Assembly (NCBI RefSeq): GCF_002933955.1
Contig: NZ_BEWW01000225.1
Span: forward strand, 1-64,000
DNA from: Prevotella sp. MGM2
GTDB taxonomy: Bacteria; Bacteroidota; Bacteroidia; Bacteroidales; Bacteroidaceae
Direction of reading: 5' to 3'
DNA: 64,000 nt
The notes beneath the pieces are model-generated. The model was not told where the DNA came from and did not search any database. It saw nothing but the letters and a program-made list of their open reading frames with translations. The position numbers and the translations under genes are program-made. This document shows positions 1 to 8,723 of this stretch, one piece after another; position 1 is the first letter of the stretch, and the number at the start of each line of letters is the position of its first letter.

Positions 1-42
1 AATATACAACATTTTTTGCCGGAAAGCAAGAAATGTTAAAAT
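1..42 (+). repeat. Dispersed intergenic repeat, copy F (truncated by window edge)
   Basis: This is the right-hand end of the same repeat found complete at 15237, 25689, 40718, 48674 and 59806. It starts inside the reverse-strand -7 box (AATATA at 1-6), keeps CAAG (reverse CTTG, the -33 position) at 27-30 with the same 20-base gap, and ends in TGTTAAAAT. It is closest to copy E, which shares ATATACAACATTTTTT and GCCG. The hairpin and the AATACTTGG units would lie outside the window. Confidence 0.75.
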
Positions 43-501
43 GGGAAATGGCGTTGAAACCGGGTTGTGAGGGCATGCCGCTAACTCTGTCCGGCTGTCG
101 GGTCTGCCTCTTCGGGTGAGGGTGGGGCGGCGCTGTTGTCGGAGTCTTTCCGTCTCATGGCGTTCAAACCCTTGTTGCTGCATAAAAACAGGGAGTTATG
201 CGCCCCGTTTCCGATAAAATCCGTATATTTGCAGGCGGATGTCGCGGCTTTCGGTGTGAACTGTTGTTCCGCCGGCCCAGTCTCCGCAGCTAACATTGTT
301 CCACCCTTTAAAACGCTTACTTTAAGAAACAGACAGAGAGAAAAACGCAAATTGGGAAATGTCGTACCGGTCATAAGGCCGTACACTCCCGCAGATTAAT
401 ATTATTAAAAAGTACTATAAACCGAAAAAGTGCGTTCCATCCCTCAAAACTTGAAATCGGACAGATAAAAATATATCAATATTGATATTGAGCTTTTAGC
501 T
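43..501. other. Intergenic stretch without a supported gene
   Basis: Short open frames exist on both strands at about 81-399, but they overlap each other, have no ribosome-binding context and show no recognisable motif, so I treat them as chance frames. The base composition at 60-250 is more GC-rich than at 400-500. No tRNA, terminator or convincing promoter was seen. Confidence 0.5.
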
Positions 502-637
502 CTTGTTCTCTTTCTCTGAATACCGCCAATGTTCATCTCCGAGGACAAGCAGACTGAAGGTTCACGCCCGGAAGGCGTGAACTGTTCTTTGCTTGTTGGA
601 GATAAGGTCACTTGGCGGTAATCTGGAGAAAGGCAAG
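502..637. repeat. Long imperfect palindrome (about 130 nt)
   Basis: Left and right arms pair almost throughout. TACCGCCAA (521-529) pairs with TTGGCGGTA (612-620), ATCTCC with GGAGAT, ACAAGCA with TGCTTGT, and GTTCACGCC with GGCGTGAAC around a CGGA loop. Beyond these, CTTTCTC (510-516) faces GGAGAAAGG (625-633). The element sits immediately upstream of a truncated leucine-rich-repeat frame, as if the 5' part of that gene had been replaced. It could be a small inserted palindromic element, a non-autonomous transposon or a structured RNA; the sequence does not decide. Confidence 0.6.
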
Positions 638-672
638 CGGAAGAATGGTACACGCCTTTTTCATATTCAAGC

Positions 673-984
673 AAACAAATCATTCCAGCATCTATAACTT
701 ATTATAATGAAGAATATTCTTTGACGAGCATTGGGAGTTATGCGTTTGATGATTGTAAATTGTTTCCGCTTTATATTTTAGGTAAACAATTAAAACTTGA
801 TGCTTATACCTTTAAAGGACTTAATTCTCTTTCTGTCATTATTGCCTATAATACAGAATTTGAAGCTATTCGTAGGAGTTGGAAACACAGCTTAAGGAAT
901 ATAGAGGCTCCTTATTTCATTTCTGTAAATGAAGCCAATTTGTGTAATATGTCATTTCGGATTGTTCTGAATGAATACGCATAA
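673..984 (+). pseudogene. BspA-type leucine-rich-repeat fragment, 5' truncated and frameshifted
   Basis: Read in frame from 673 the translation contains IPASITYYNEEYSLTSIG followed by SYAFDDC, which is the typical LRR_5 (BspA/Treponema-type) repeat sequence of Bacteroidota surface proteins. One further degenerate repeat follows (YTFKGLNSL). No start codon precedes it: the frame hits a stop at 619-621, inside the palindrome at 502-637. The frame ends with a stop at 982-984 and overlaps the next reading frame by 14 bases. It very likely was the upstream part of one protein with the Fn3-like frame at 971-2413, separated by a one-base shift near 970-980. The 5' part (signal peptide, further repeats) is missing. 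A programmed frameshift is possible but there is no slippery sequence, and a sequencing error cannot be excluded for the 975 shift. Confidence 0.6.
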
Positions 985-2413
985 TATAACAGCAACTCTT
1001 AGGAGCGTGAAATTTGGTGGTACAGAAATCACTCCCGATGAGAACGGCTTGTACACTGTAACCGGTCTTGAGCCTGACACTTCGTATGAAATAGTTGTGA
1101 CCTATGAAACCGCGGAAGGAGAAGAAAGAAGTCAGACGGAAACTGTGAGAACCAAGGAACTTGTAATAGATGCAAGCAATAGCACAACACAGACCACAGC
1201 GACATTGAAGATAACGGCAAGTGAAGATGAGAGTTGTTCGCCAACGAAAAAAGGAATTATCTTTGATGGTAAAACTTATGAATGTAAGGATGATAAAGTT
1301 GTGCTTACCGATCTTGTTCCCGGTAGGAAATATTATGCTACGCTGTTTGCCGATTATGGTTCGAAACGAGTTACGAAAGACGGCTTTTCGTTTACGACCA
1401 AATCCTTGCAACCTGCCATAGTTCAACAGGATTTGGGACCGACAAGTGTTACGCTCAGAGGAAGCCATACCGCAGGAGACGCCCATGTGTCGGAGGCCGG
1501 CTTTACCGGTTATGACGGCGGCAATACGCTGATATTAACGGGACTAAAGCCGGAAACGGAATATACCGTGACTTGTTATGTCAGAACGAAGGAGGGAAGC
1601 AATGAGAGTGCCAGTCAGACATTTGTCACACCGGCTCTTGAACTGATCACCTTGCAGCCGCGCAGCGTGTCGAACAGTTGTGCCATCGTGGCCGCCACGA
1701 CCAACATCGGCGAGGACGAGACCAGCGTGGGTTTCCAATGGAAAAAATATGATGCACCGGCATCGCTTGCACCAGGCGAAGGTTATGCCGCCATCTACGG
1801 CGGACAACTGGAGGGGTACATCCGTAACCTGCAGTCTACTTCCTATTATAATGTGAGAGCTTTCTACAAGTCGGCCGAGGAAGATTATTACTATGGTGGC
1901 TGGGTGACGTTCGACCCAAGCGACTTCAGCTACTTTGAGCCGACTGTACACACTTATGCCGCTGCCGAAGTGACTCACAGCAGCGCGTGGATGAAAGGCT
2001 ACATCCTGGCCGGCACCGATGCCATAGAGAAGCAAGGCTTCGAATACTGGCCTTTGAACTCCGGTGCCGCCAAAGCTATGAGCGTGAATGACGCCGCTGT
2101 CGCCGGTAATGTGCAGACGGTTCTGGCCACGGGGCAGGTGATGAGGGCTGAGCTGCGTGACTTGTTGCCCGCCACGACCTATTGCTGCCGCGCGTTCGTG
2201 AAGACCGCCACAGGAACCACCTACGGCGAGGAACTGACCTTTACGACGCTGGATGCCCCCACGGGTGTCGGCGTTGTTGAAACTGCTACGCCGGATGCCC
2301 CCACCGTCATAGGCTATTATGACCTGAGCGGCCGCAAGTCTGCCACTCCTCACCGCGGCGTGAACATCGTGCGTTATTCCGACGGCACCGCGCGCAAGAT
2401 GCTCGTCAAGTAA
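971..2413 (+). CDS. Fn3-like repeat surface protein with C-terminal sorting-type tail
   Basis: 480 codons from the first ATG in the frame. At least four successive beta-sandwich modules can be seen by the recurring pattern 'L.P.T.Y...V...T..G' (ENGLYTVTGLEPDTSYEI, LTDLVPGRKYYATLF, LTGLKPETEYTVTCY, LRDLLPATTYCCRAFV), as in fibronectin type III-like domains of Bacteroidota cell-surface proteins. The C-terminus, GYYDLSGRK followed by a short hydrophilic stretch and VRYSDGTARKMLVK, matches the tail common at the end of secreted BspA and adhesin-like proteins in this phylum. There is no signal peptide, because the frame begins in mid-protein: the LRR fragment at 673-984 is probably its former N-terminal part. 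As it stands it is probably the 3' piece of a broken gene rather than a complete product. GC content rises sharply after about 1470. Confidence 0.65.
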   Translation: MNTHNITATLRSVKFGGTEITPDENGLYTVTGLEPDTSYEIVVTYETAEGEERSQTETVRTKELVIDASNSTTQTTATLKITASEDESCSPTKKGIIFDGKTYECKDDKVVLTDLVPGRKYYATLFADYGSKRVTKDGFSFTTKSLQPAIVQQDLGPTSVTLRGSHTAGDAHVSEAGFTGYDGGNTLILTGLKPETEYTVTCYVRTKEGSNESASQTFVTPALELITLQPRSVSNSCAIVAATTNIGEDETSVGFQWKKYDAPASLAPGEGYAAIYGGQLEGYIRNLQSTSYYNVRAFYKSAEEDYYYGGWVTFDPSDFSYFEPTVHTYAAAEVTHSSAWMKGYILAGTDAIEKQGFEYWPLNSGAAKAMSVNDAAVAGNVQTVLATGQVMRAELRDLLPATTYCCRAFVKTATGTTYGEELTFTTLDAPTGVGVVETATPDAPTVIGYYDLSGRKSATPHRGVNIVRYSDGTARKMLVK

Positions 2414-2447
2414 ATCAGGTGCGTTTGTGACACTGATTTTTGTGCTG

Positions 2448-2487
2448 ACGGCCGGTTGTAGATTAGGAATACGACCGGCCGTTATTG
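2448..2487 (+). terminator. Intrinsic terminator after the Fn3-like gene
   Basis: A 13-base stem ACGGCCGGTTGTA / TACGACCGGCCGT with one G-U pair and a nine-base loop, followed by TATTGTAT. The U-tract is poor, so efficiency is uncertain. It lies 34 bases after the stop codon of the Fn3-like frame. Confidence 0.6.
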
Positions 2488-2636
2488 TATGTGTCATTGG
2501 CTGGTTCTATTAAAGGCAAGACGATAAGCCTTTCCTCGAAAATGGAAGATATCAGGCAGATAACGGGCCTGTTCGATTCTTAGATGTTGCAATTTGTGCC
2601 TAAAAGATGCTGTATGTAAGTTTCTTTAAGAATAAT

Positions 2637-2667
2637 TTTGTCTTTCGCCTGTGTTGTGTTATCTTTG
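2637..2667 (+). promoter_or_regulatory. Promoter of tig
   Basis: TTTG at 2637-2640 and TATCTTTG at 2660-2667 with 19 bases between them, the Bacteroidota -33/-7 arrangement. Transcription should start at about 2672, giving a leader of roughly 45 bases before the tig ATG. Confidence 0.75.
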
Positions 2668-2715
2668 CACGCCAAAAGTTCTGTTTTGATTTAAAATAAC
2701 AATACTAGAATAATT

Positions 2716-4068
2716 ATGAATATTTCGTTAGAAAAGAATGGAAACGTTAGTGCTGTCTTGACCGTCAAGATGGAAAAGGCAGACTATGCAGACAACGTAA
2801 AAAAAGCTATCAAGGAAATGAGCCGGAAGGCTCAGATGCCCGGTTTCCGTCCCGGCAAGGTGCCCGTGGGACTCGTGCAGAAAATGTATGGTCCGCAGGC
2901 AAAGGCAGACGCTGTAAACAAATTGCTCAACGACAGTTTGTTCAATTATATAAAGGAAAACAAGGTCAATATGCTCGGTGAGCCGCTTAGCAGTGAAAAA
3001 CAGCAGCCGCAGGATATTGAAAAGCAGGAGGATTTCGAATTTGTTTTTGATATAGCCCTTGCCCCTGAATTTAAGGCGGAGCTGGCAAAGGATGACACTG
3101 TTGATTACTATGACATTGAGGTCAGTGACGAACAGGTGGACGCCCAGGTGAAGCAGCTTGCCCAGCAGGCCGGACATCCGGAAGAGGCAGAAAGCTATGA
3201 AGAACGTGACATCCTGCGTGGTCTGATAGCTGAGCTTGATGCCGATGGTCAGCCTAAAGATGGTGGCTTGCAGGTGGAAAAGGTTTCACTGATGCCGACT
3301 TACTTTAAAAATGACGATCAGAAGAAAATTTTTGAAGGCGCTAAGAAAAATGATGTTATCACTTTCTGTCCCTCCAAGGCTTATGAAGGCAGCGAGACGG
3401 AAGTGGCAGCTCTCCTGAAGGTGGAAAAAGAAAAAGTAGGTGAATATGCCGGTAATTTCTCTTTCCAGGTAGAGGAAATCAGCCGTTTCGTTCCAGCCGA
3501 ACTCAATCAGGATTTCTTTGATCAGGTATTTGGCAAGGATGCGGTTAAAAATGAAGAGGAATTCCGTAATAAGGTAAAAGAAGGTATTGCCATGCAGCGT
3601 ACGGCTGACAGTGACTACAAATTCCTTCTTGACGTGCGTGCTTATATGGAAAATAAGGTTGGTCAGCTGGAGTTCCCCGATGAATTGCTGAAGAAAATCA
3701 TGAAAGCCAACAATCCGGACAAGGATGATAATTTCGTAGAGGAAAACTATGTAAAGAGCATAGAAGAACTTAAGTGGCACCTGATTAAAGAACAGCTTGT
3801 CGCTGCAAATGACATCAAGATCGAAGATAAGGACGTTAAGGCTGCTGCCATTCAGGCTACACGCTTCCAGTTTGCCCAGTATGGCATGAATAATATTCCT
3901 GATGAGTATTTGGAGCAATATGCCTCTGAAATGCTCAAGAAGAAAGAGCAGGTGAACGCTCTTGTGGAGCGTAGCATTGATACTAAACTTACTGCTGTTC
4001 TTAAGACAGTGGTAACGCTCAATCATAAGAGCATCTCTGTAGAAGATTTTGGTAAGATGTTCAACTGA
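2716..4068 (+). CDS. tig: Trigger factor (ribosome-associated chaperone)
   Basis: 450 residues, full length for the family. Trigger factor docks at the ribosomal exit tunnel and holds nascent chains. The ribosome-binding signature GFRPGKVP is at residues 43-50. The middle region corresponding to the FKBP-type prolyl-isomerase domain is weakly conserved by eye, as is usual in Bacteroidota. The motif AELNQDFFDQVFG introduces the C-terminal helical chaperone arms. The gene has its own promoter at 2637-2667 and is followed after 250 bases by clpP and clpX, the classic tig-clpP-clpX order, which places nascent-chain folding next to proteolysis. The 250-base gap holds no gene. Confidence 0.95.
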   Translation: MNISLEKNGNVSAVLTVKMEKADYADNVKKAIKEMSRKAQMPGFRPGKVPVGLVQKMYGPQAKADAVNKLLNDSLFNYIKENKVNMLGEPLSSEKQQPQDIEKQEDFEFVFDIALAPEFKAELAKDDTVDYYDIEVSDEQVDAQVKQLAQQAGHPEEAESYEERDILRGLIAELDADGQPKDGGLQVEKVSLMPTYFKNDDQKKIFEGAKKNDVITFCPSKAYEGSETEVAALLKVEKEKVGEYAGNFSFQVEEISRFVPAELNQDFFDQVFGKDAVKNEEEFRNKVKEGIAMQRTADSDYKFLLDVRAYMENKVGQLEFPDELLKKIMKANNPDKDDNFVEENYVKSIEELKWHLIKEQLVAANDIKIEDKDVKAAAIQATRFQFAQYGMNNIPDEYLEQYASEMLKKKEQVNALVERSIDTKLTAVLKTVVTLNHKSISVEDFGKMFN

Positions 4069-4318
4069 TCCGCTTGCGGAGAGGTGAGTTTTATCCTCTT
4101 GTTGACGAGTTATTAAGTTGGCGTGTAATGAGCAAGTGGCCAAAGTGGAATGGCTGCTCGTGTTGTGCCCGCAGACCTGATAACTCGTCAATTGTCAAGA
4201 GATGGTTTTGGCCCTAAGTAAGGTTGTAAGTTCTTTTTTCAGGTTCAGTCCTTGTTCCTTGAACTGACGGATAATCTTCAGGCCATATATAGAATAAAAT
4301 AAATTAAGAAAGAAAAGT

Positions 4319-4984
4319 ATGACAGACTTTAAAAAATATGCCACCCGTCATCTTGGGCTTAACTCTATGGTGCTTGATGATGTTATTAAGAGTCAGAATC
4401 AATATCTGAATCCTTACATATTAGAGGAACGTCAGCTCAATGTGACTCAAATGGATGTGTTTTCACGCCTGATGATGGACCGTATCATTTTTCTTGGTAC
4501 GCAGATCGATGATTATACTGCCAACACGTTGCAAGCCCAGTTGCTTTATTTGGATTCGTGTGATCCCGGTAAGGATATCTCTATATATATCAACTCACCT
4601 GGTGGCTCAGTTTATGCGGGGTTAGGTATCTATGATACCATGCAGTTTATACAAAGCGATGTGGCTACTATCTGTACCGGAATGGCTGCTTCTATGGCCG
4701 CTGTTTTACTCGTTGCTGGAACGGAAGGCAAACGTTCCTCATTGGTACATAGTCGGGTGATGATACATCAGCCGATGGGTGGGGCACAGGGACAAGCTTC
4801 AGACATTGAAATCACTGCTCGTGAAATTCAAAAGTTGAAGAAAGAACTTTATACCATCATAGCCGAACATTCTCATACGGATTTTGAGAAAGTGTGGTCC
4901 GATTCAGACCGTGATTATTGGATGACGGCCGAGGAAGCTTTGGAATATGGCATGATTGATAGAGTATTGAAGAGAAAACCTTGA
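4319..4984 (+). CDS. clpP: ATP-dependent Clp protease proteolytic subunit
   Basis: 221 residues. ClpP is the serine peptidase that forms the 14-subunit degradation chamber docked by ClpX. The catalytic triad can be placed: Ser125 in GMAASMAA, His150 in VMIHQPMGG and Asp199 in SDRDYWMTAEEA. The glycine-rich stretch INSPGGSVYAGLGIYD (91-106) is the oxyanion and head-domain signature. The N-terminal extension of about 30 residues before YILEERQL would contain the propeptide. A purine-rich AAGAAAGAAAAGT precedes the ATG. clpX follows after 45 bases, so the two are probably co-transcribed. Confidence 0.96.
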   Translation: MTDFKKYATRHLGLNSMVLDDVIKSQNQYLNPYILEERQLNVTQMDVFSRLMMDRIIFLGTQIDDYTANTLQAQLLYLDSCDPGKDISIYINSPGGSVYAGLGIYDTMQFIQSDVATICTGMAASMAAVLLVAGTEGKRSSLVHSRVMIHQPMGGAQGQASDIEITAREIQKLKKELYTIIAEHSHTDFEKVWSDSDRDYWMTAEEALEYGMIDRVLKRKP

Positions 4985-5029
4985 AAGGCGGTTGCGGTTT
5001 GAAAACATAAGCATTAAACAGCTTGACCA

Positions 5030-6262
5030 ATGAAGAAAAAAAGAACATGCTCTTATTGTGGCCGCGATGAGAACCAGGTTGGTTTTCTTATCACCGGTGT
5101 GGAGGCTAATATTTGTGATGACTGTGCGAGGCAGGTTTACGACATTGTGAAAGAAGCCGATAAGTCTTTAGCGGTTCATCGTCATGCTGAAAACAGAATA
5201 GATCTTCAGCAGGTTCCTAAACCAAAGGAAATAAAGGCTTATCTTGATCAATATATTATAGGGCAGGATGCTGCCAAACAATATCTGTCGGTTTCTGTAT
5301 ACAATCACTACAAACGTTTGGCTCAAAAAGAGAAGATGGATGAAAGTGATGTTGAAATCGAAAAATCGAATATCATAATGGTTGGTTCTACTGGAACCGG
5401 AAAGACGCTTTTAGCCCGCACTATAGCCCGCTTGCTTCAAGTACCTTTCACCATTGTGGATGCTACGGTTTTCACAGAAGCCGGTTATGTGGGTGAAGAC
5501 GTGGAAAGTATCTTGTCACGTTTACTTCAAGTGGCGGAGTTTGATGTGGAACGTGCTCAGAGAGGTATTGTTTTTGTTGACGAAATTGATAAGATTGCCC
5601 GCAAGCAAGATAATCCTTCCATCACACGTGATGTGAGCGGTGAAGGTGTTCAGCAAGGTTTGCTTAAACTTCTGGAAGGATCAGTGGTTAATGTCCCTCC
5701 CAAAGGAGGACGTAAGCATCCTGATCAAGATTATATTCATGTAGATACGCGTAATATTCTATTTATTTGCGGTGGTGCTTTTGATGGCATTGAAAAGAAA
5801 ATAGCCCAGCGCTTAAATACGCACACTGTCGGTTACAATTCTGTGCAGAATGCAAAAAAAATAGATGCCGCTAATCTTATGCAGTATATTCAACCGCAAG
5901 ACCTTAAGTCTTTTGGTCTTATACCGGAAATTATCGGTCGTCTTCCGGTTCTCACTTATTTACAGCCGCTTGATCGAAACGCTTTGCGTCAGATATTGAC
6001 CCAGCCCAAGAATGCAATTGTAAAGCAGTATGCGAAACTCTTCGATATGGATGGTATCGAACTGACGTTTGAGGACTCGGCACTCGATTATATTGTTGAT
6101 AAGGCCGTAGAATATAAATTGGGAGCCCGTGGCTTGCGGTCTATTGTGGAAAGTATTATGATGGATGCAATGTATGAATTGCCTTCGGCAGAAGATAAAA
6201 TTTTCGTTGTCACGGAAGAGTATGCCAGGCAGCAGTTTGACAAAGCGAACGCAATATTGTGA
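5030..6262 (+). CDS. clpX: ATP-dependent Clp protease ATP-binding subunit ClpX
   Basis: 410 residues, AAA+ unfoldase that feeds tagged proteins into ClpP. The N-terminal zinc-binding domain uses Cys7, Cys10, Cys29 and Cys32. Walker A is GSTGTGKT (119-126), pore loop GYVGED (153-158) and Walker B VFVDEIDK (181-188). The sensor-2 region contains [12 protein letters not shown]. The loop that normally carries the IGF tripeptide for ClpP docking reads VGY (267-269, in THTVGYNS); this is worth noting but compatible with ClpP binding in this phylum as far as I know. It follows clpP by 45 bases. No promoter is apparent in that gap. Confidence 0.96.
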   Translation: MKKKRTCSYCGRDENQVGFLITGVEANICDDCARQVYDIVKEADKSLAVHRHAENRIDLQQVPKPKEIKAYLDQYIIGQDAAKQYLSVSVYNHYKRLAQKEKMDESDVEIEKSNIIMVGSTGTGKTLLARTIARLLQVPFTIVDATVFTEAGYVGEDVESILSRLLQVAEFDVERAQRGIVFVDEIDKIARKQDNPSITRDVSGEGVQQGLLKLLEGSVVNVPPKGGRKHPDQDYIHVDTRNILFICGGAFDGIEKKIAQRLNTHTVGYNSVQNAKKIDAANLMQYIQPQDLKSFGLIPEIIGRLPVLTYLQPLDRNALRQILTQPKNAIVKQYAKLFDMDGIELTFEDSALDYIVDKAVEYKLGARGLRSIVESIMMDAMYELPSAEDKIFVVTEEYARQQFDKANAIL

Positions 6263-6406
6263 TAAAAGGACTGGTAATTATAATATGGGTTAATATATTA
6301 GACATGAAGCTAATTTGATGACGGTTAGTCTGTGGTTATTTCGGCAGTAGTAAAAAATAATTGATTTTTTTTTGGCTGATTTTTATGTAATATCGAAACT
6401 TGTTTA

Positions 6407-6414
6407 TAACTTTG
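6407..6414 (+). promoter_or_regulatory. Putative -7 box upstream of recQ
   Basis: TAACTTTG matches the -7 consensus and lies 113 bases before the recQ ATG. No TTTG occurs at the normal distance upstream, so the assignment is tentative. The remainder of the 265-base gap (6263-6527) shows no gene. Confidence 0.4.
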
Positions 6415-6527
6415 TTTGGTAATATCAGTTTCCGATAACCGGAATACAACATATTCGTTGATATATAATCACCGGTTGGGAGCTGGTGTTGTATCCCGCA
6501 AGGGGTAGTTCACTAACCTGACGTCTT

Positions 6528-8708
6528 ATGAACGAGAAACTAAAATTACATGAGCCACTGAAGCGTTACTTCGGTTTCGATAGCTTCAAGATGAATCAGG
6601 AGGCCATTATCGAGAGTCTCCTGGAGGGCCATAATGTTTTTGTGCTAATGCCTACAGGAGGAGGAAAATCGCTGTGCTATCAGTTGCCTTCTCTTATTAT
6701 GGATGGTACGGCAATTGTTATTTCGCCACTTATCGCTTTGATGAAGAATCAAGTTGACGCCATTCGACATACCAGTGAGGATGATGGAATAGCTCATTTT
6801 ATCAACTCCTCTTTGGCTAAGTCGGCGATTGATACGGTTAAGGCTGATATCATTTCCGGTCGTACCAAATTACTTTATGTGGCTCCGGAATCGCTGACGA
6901 AAGAAGAGAATGTGGAATTTCTGCGTTCTATAAAAATCTCTTTTTATGCCATAGATGAAGCTCATTGTATCTCTGAATGGGGGCATGATTTCCGGCCGGA
7001 ATATCGCAATATACGTCCGATAATCAATGAAATTGGGAACGCTCCGGTTATAGCATTGACAGCTACGGCTACGGATAAGGTGCGCACGGATATCAAGAAA
7101 AATCTTGGTATTCTTGACGCCATGGAGTATAAGAGTTCCTTTAACCGTCCGAACCTTTATTATGAGATACGTCCTAAAACACAAGAAATAGATAAAGATA
7201 TAATTAAGTACATCAAACAGCATCCGGGAAAGAGTGGCATTATATATTGTTTGAGCAGAAAAAAGGTAGAAGAGTTAGCTGAAGTCTTACGTACAAATGA
7301 TATAAAGGCTGAAGCTTACCATGCTGGAATGGATTCTGCAACCCGTTCGAAAACGCAGGATGATTTTCTGATGGAAAAAATCGATGTCATTGTGGCTACC
7401 ATAGCTTTCGGTATGGGCATTGATAAACCAGATGTCAGATTTGTTATCCATTATGATATACCTAAGAGTCTTGAAGGTTATTACCAAGAGACAGGCCGGG
7501 CTGGTCGTGATGGGGGAGAGGGTAATTGTATTGCCTTTTATTCCTATAAAGATCTCCAAAAACTGGAAAAGTTTATGGAGGGAAAGCCTGTTGCTGAACA
7601 AGATATAGGCCGGCAACTGTTGAAAGAGACAGCTGCTTATGCTGAATCTTCGGTATGTCGTCGTAAATCGCTGCTTCATTATTTCGGGGAAACTTACCCT
7701 CAGGATGCCTGTGGAAATTGTGACAATTGCTTAAATCCTAAAAAACAAGTGGAAGCAAAGAACTATTTGTGTAACGTAATCGAAGTTATCCTTGCAACCA
7801 AGGAAAATTTTCGAGATGATTATATAAAAGACGTCCTTGTAGGACGTGCTACAGATGAAGTGTGTGCCCATAAACATAATGATATAGAAGAATTTGGTTG
7901 TGGGGACGATGTTAATGACAAAATTTGGTTTGCTGTTATCCGGCAGGCACAAATTGCAGGTTATATAGAAAAGGATGTGGATAATTATGGGGTGCTGAAA
8001 GTTACTCCGGCAGGCCACAAATTTCTGAAGAAACCGACGTCATTTCAAATAGTCGAAGACCGCGACTTTGATGAAGAGGAAGAGGCTGTTCTCATGCAAA
8101 GTGGAGCAGCTTGTGCTGTGGATCCAGCACTCTATCAAATGCTCAGCGATTTACGGAAGCGCATGAGTAAGGATTTGGATGTTCCTCCTTATGTTATTTT
8201 CCAGGATGCCTCCTTGGAAGCCATGGCTACTATTTATCCTCAGAATATAGATGAACTTCAAAACATTCCCGGAGTAGGAGCTGGCAAAGCAAAACGCTAT
8301 GGAGCTAAATTCTGTCAACTCATTAAGCAACACTGTGAGGAGAATGAAATAGAACGGCCGGAAGATTTGCGTATCCGTACTGTGGCCAACAAGTCTAAAA
8401 TAAAGGTAAGCATTATTCATAGTATAGACCGTAAGGTGGCGCTTGATGATATTGCTGTGGCCAAAGGGATCGAATTTGACGAATTGCTTGATGAAATTGA
8501 GGCTATCGTTTATTCCGGCACTAAAATAAACATAGATTATTTCATTGAAGACATAATGGATGAGGATCACGTCAGTGATATTTATTTATATTTCAAGGAG
8601 TCTGAAACCGATGACCTTGATGATGCTCTGGAAGAAATGGGAAGCGACTACACCGAGGAGGAAATCCGGTTGGTGCGTATCAAGTTCATTTCGGAAATGG
8701 CCAATTGA
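6528..8708 (+). CDS. recQ: ATP-dependent DNA helicase RecQ
   Basis: 726 residues, a 3'-5' DNA helicase used in recombination and replication-fork repair. Motif I is MPTGGGKS (41-48), motif II DEAH (143-146), with the aromatic-rich loop CISEWGHDFRPEY right after it. The QETGRAGRDG motif VI is present. The RecQ zinc cluster follows (CRR..., CGNCDNC, about residues 378-400), then a winged-helix region. An HRDC domain lies around 530-600 (PPYVIFQDASLE, with IPGVGAGKAKRYG). A C-terminal extension of about 110 acidic residues follows, longer than in E. coli RecQ (about 610 residues) but common in Bacteroidota. glnS starts 15 bases downstream, so the two probably form an operon. Confidence 0.94.
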   Translation: MNEKLKLHEPLKRYFGFDSFKMNQEAIIESLLEGHNVFVLMPTGGGKSLCYQLPSLIMDGTAIVISPLIALMKNQVDAIRHTSEDDGIAHFINSSLAKSAIDTVKADIISGRTKLLYVAPESLTKEENVEFLRSIKISFYAIDEAHCISEWGHDFRPEYRNIRPIINEIGNAPVIALTATATDKVRTDIKKNLGILDAMEYKSSFNRPNLYYEIRPKTQEIDKDIIKYIKQHPGKSGIIYCLSRKKVEELAEVLRTNDIKAEAYHAGMDSATRSKTQDDFLMEKIDVIVATIAFGMGIDKPDVRFVIHYDIPKSLEGYYQETGRAGRDGGEGNCIAFYSYKDLQKLEKFMEGKPVAEQDIGRQLLKETAAYAESSVCRRKSLLHYFGETYPQDACGNCDNCLNPKKQVEAKNYLCNVIEVILATKENFRDDYIKDVLVGRATDEVCAHKHNDIEEFGCGDDVNDKIWFAVIRQAQIAGYIEKDVDNYGVLKVTPAGHKFLKKPTSFQIVEDRDFDEEEEAVLMQSGAACAVDPALYQMLSDLRKRMSKDLDVPPYVIFQDASLEAMATIYPQNIDELQNIPGVGAGKAKRYGAKFCQLIKQHCEENEIERPEDLRIRTVANKSKIKVSIIHSIDRKVALDDIAVAKGIEFDELLDEIEAIVYSGTKINIDYFIEDIMDEDHVSDIYLYFKESETDDLDDALEEMGSDYTEEEIRLVRIKFISEMAN

Positions 8709-8723
8709 TTATAGCATAAAATT

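Noticed and set aside
81-399. Overlapping ORFs on both strands
   Set aside because: No motif or promoter, mutually overlapping, and composition unlike coding DNA in this window.
1544-2497. 317-residue minus-strand ORF
   Set aside because: It is the antisense shadow of the Fn3-like coding region; the plus frame has recognisable repeats and the GC bias of a real gene.
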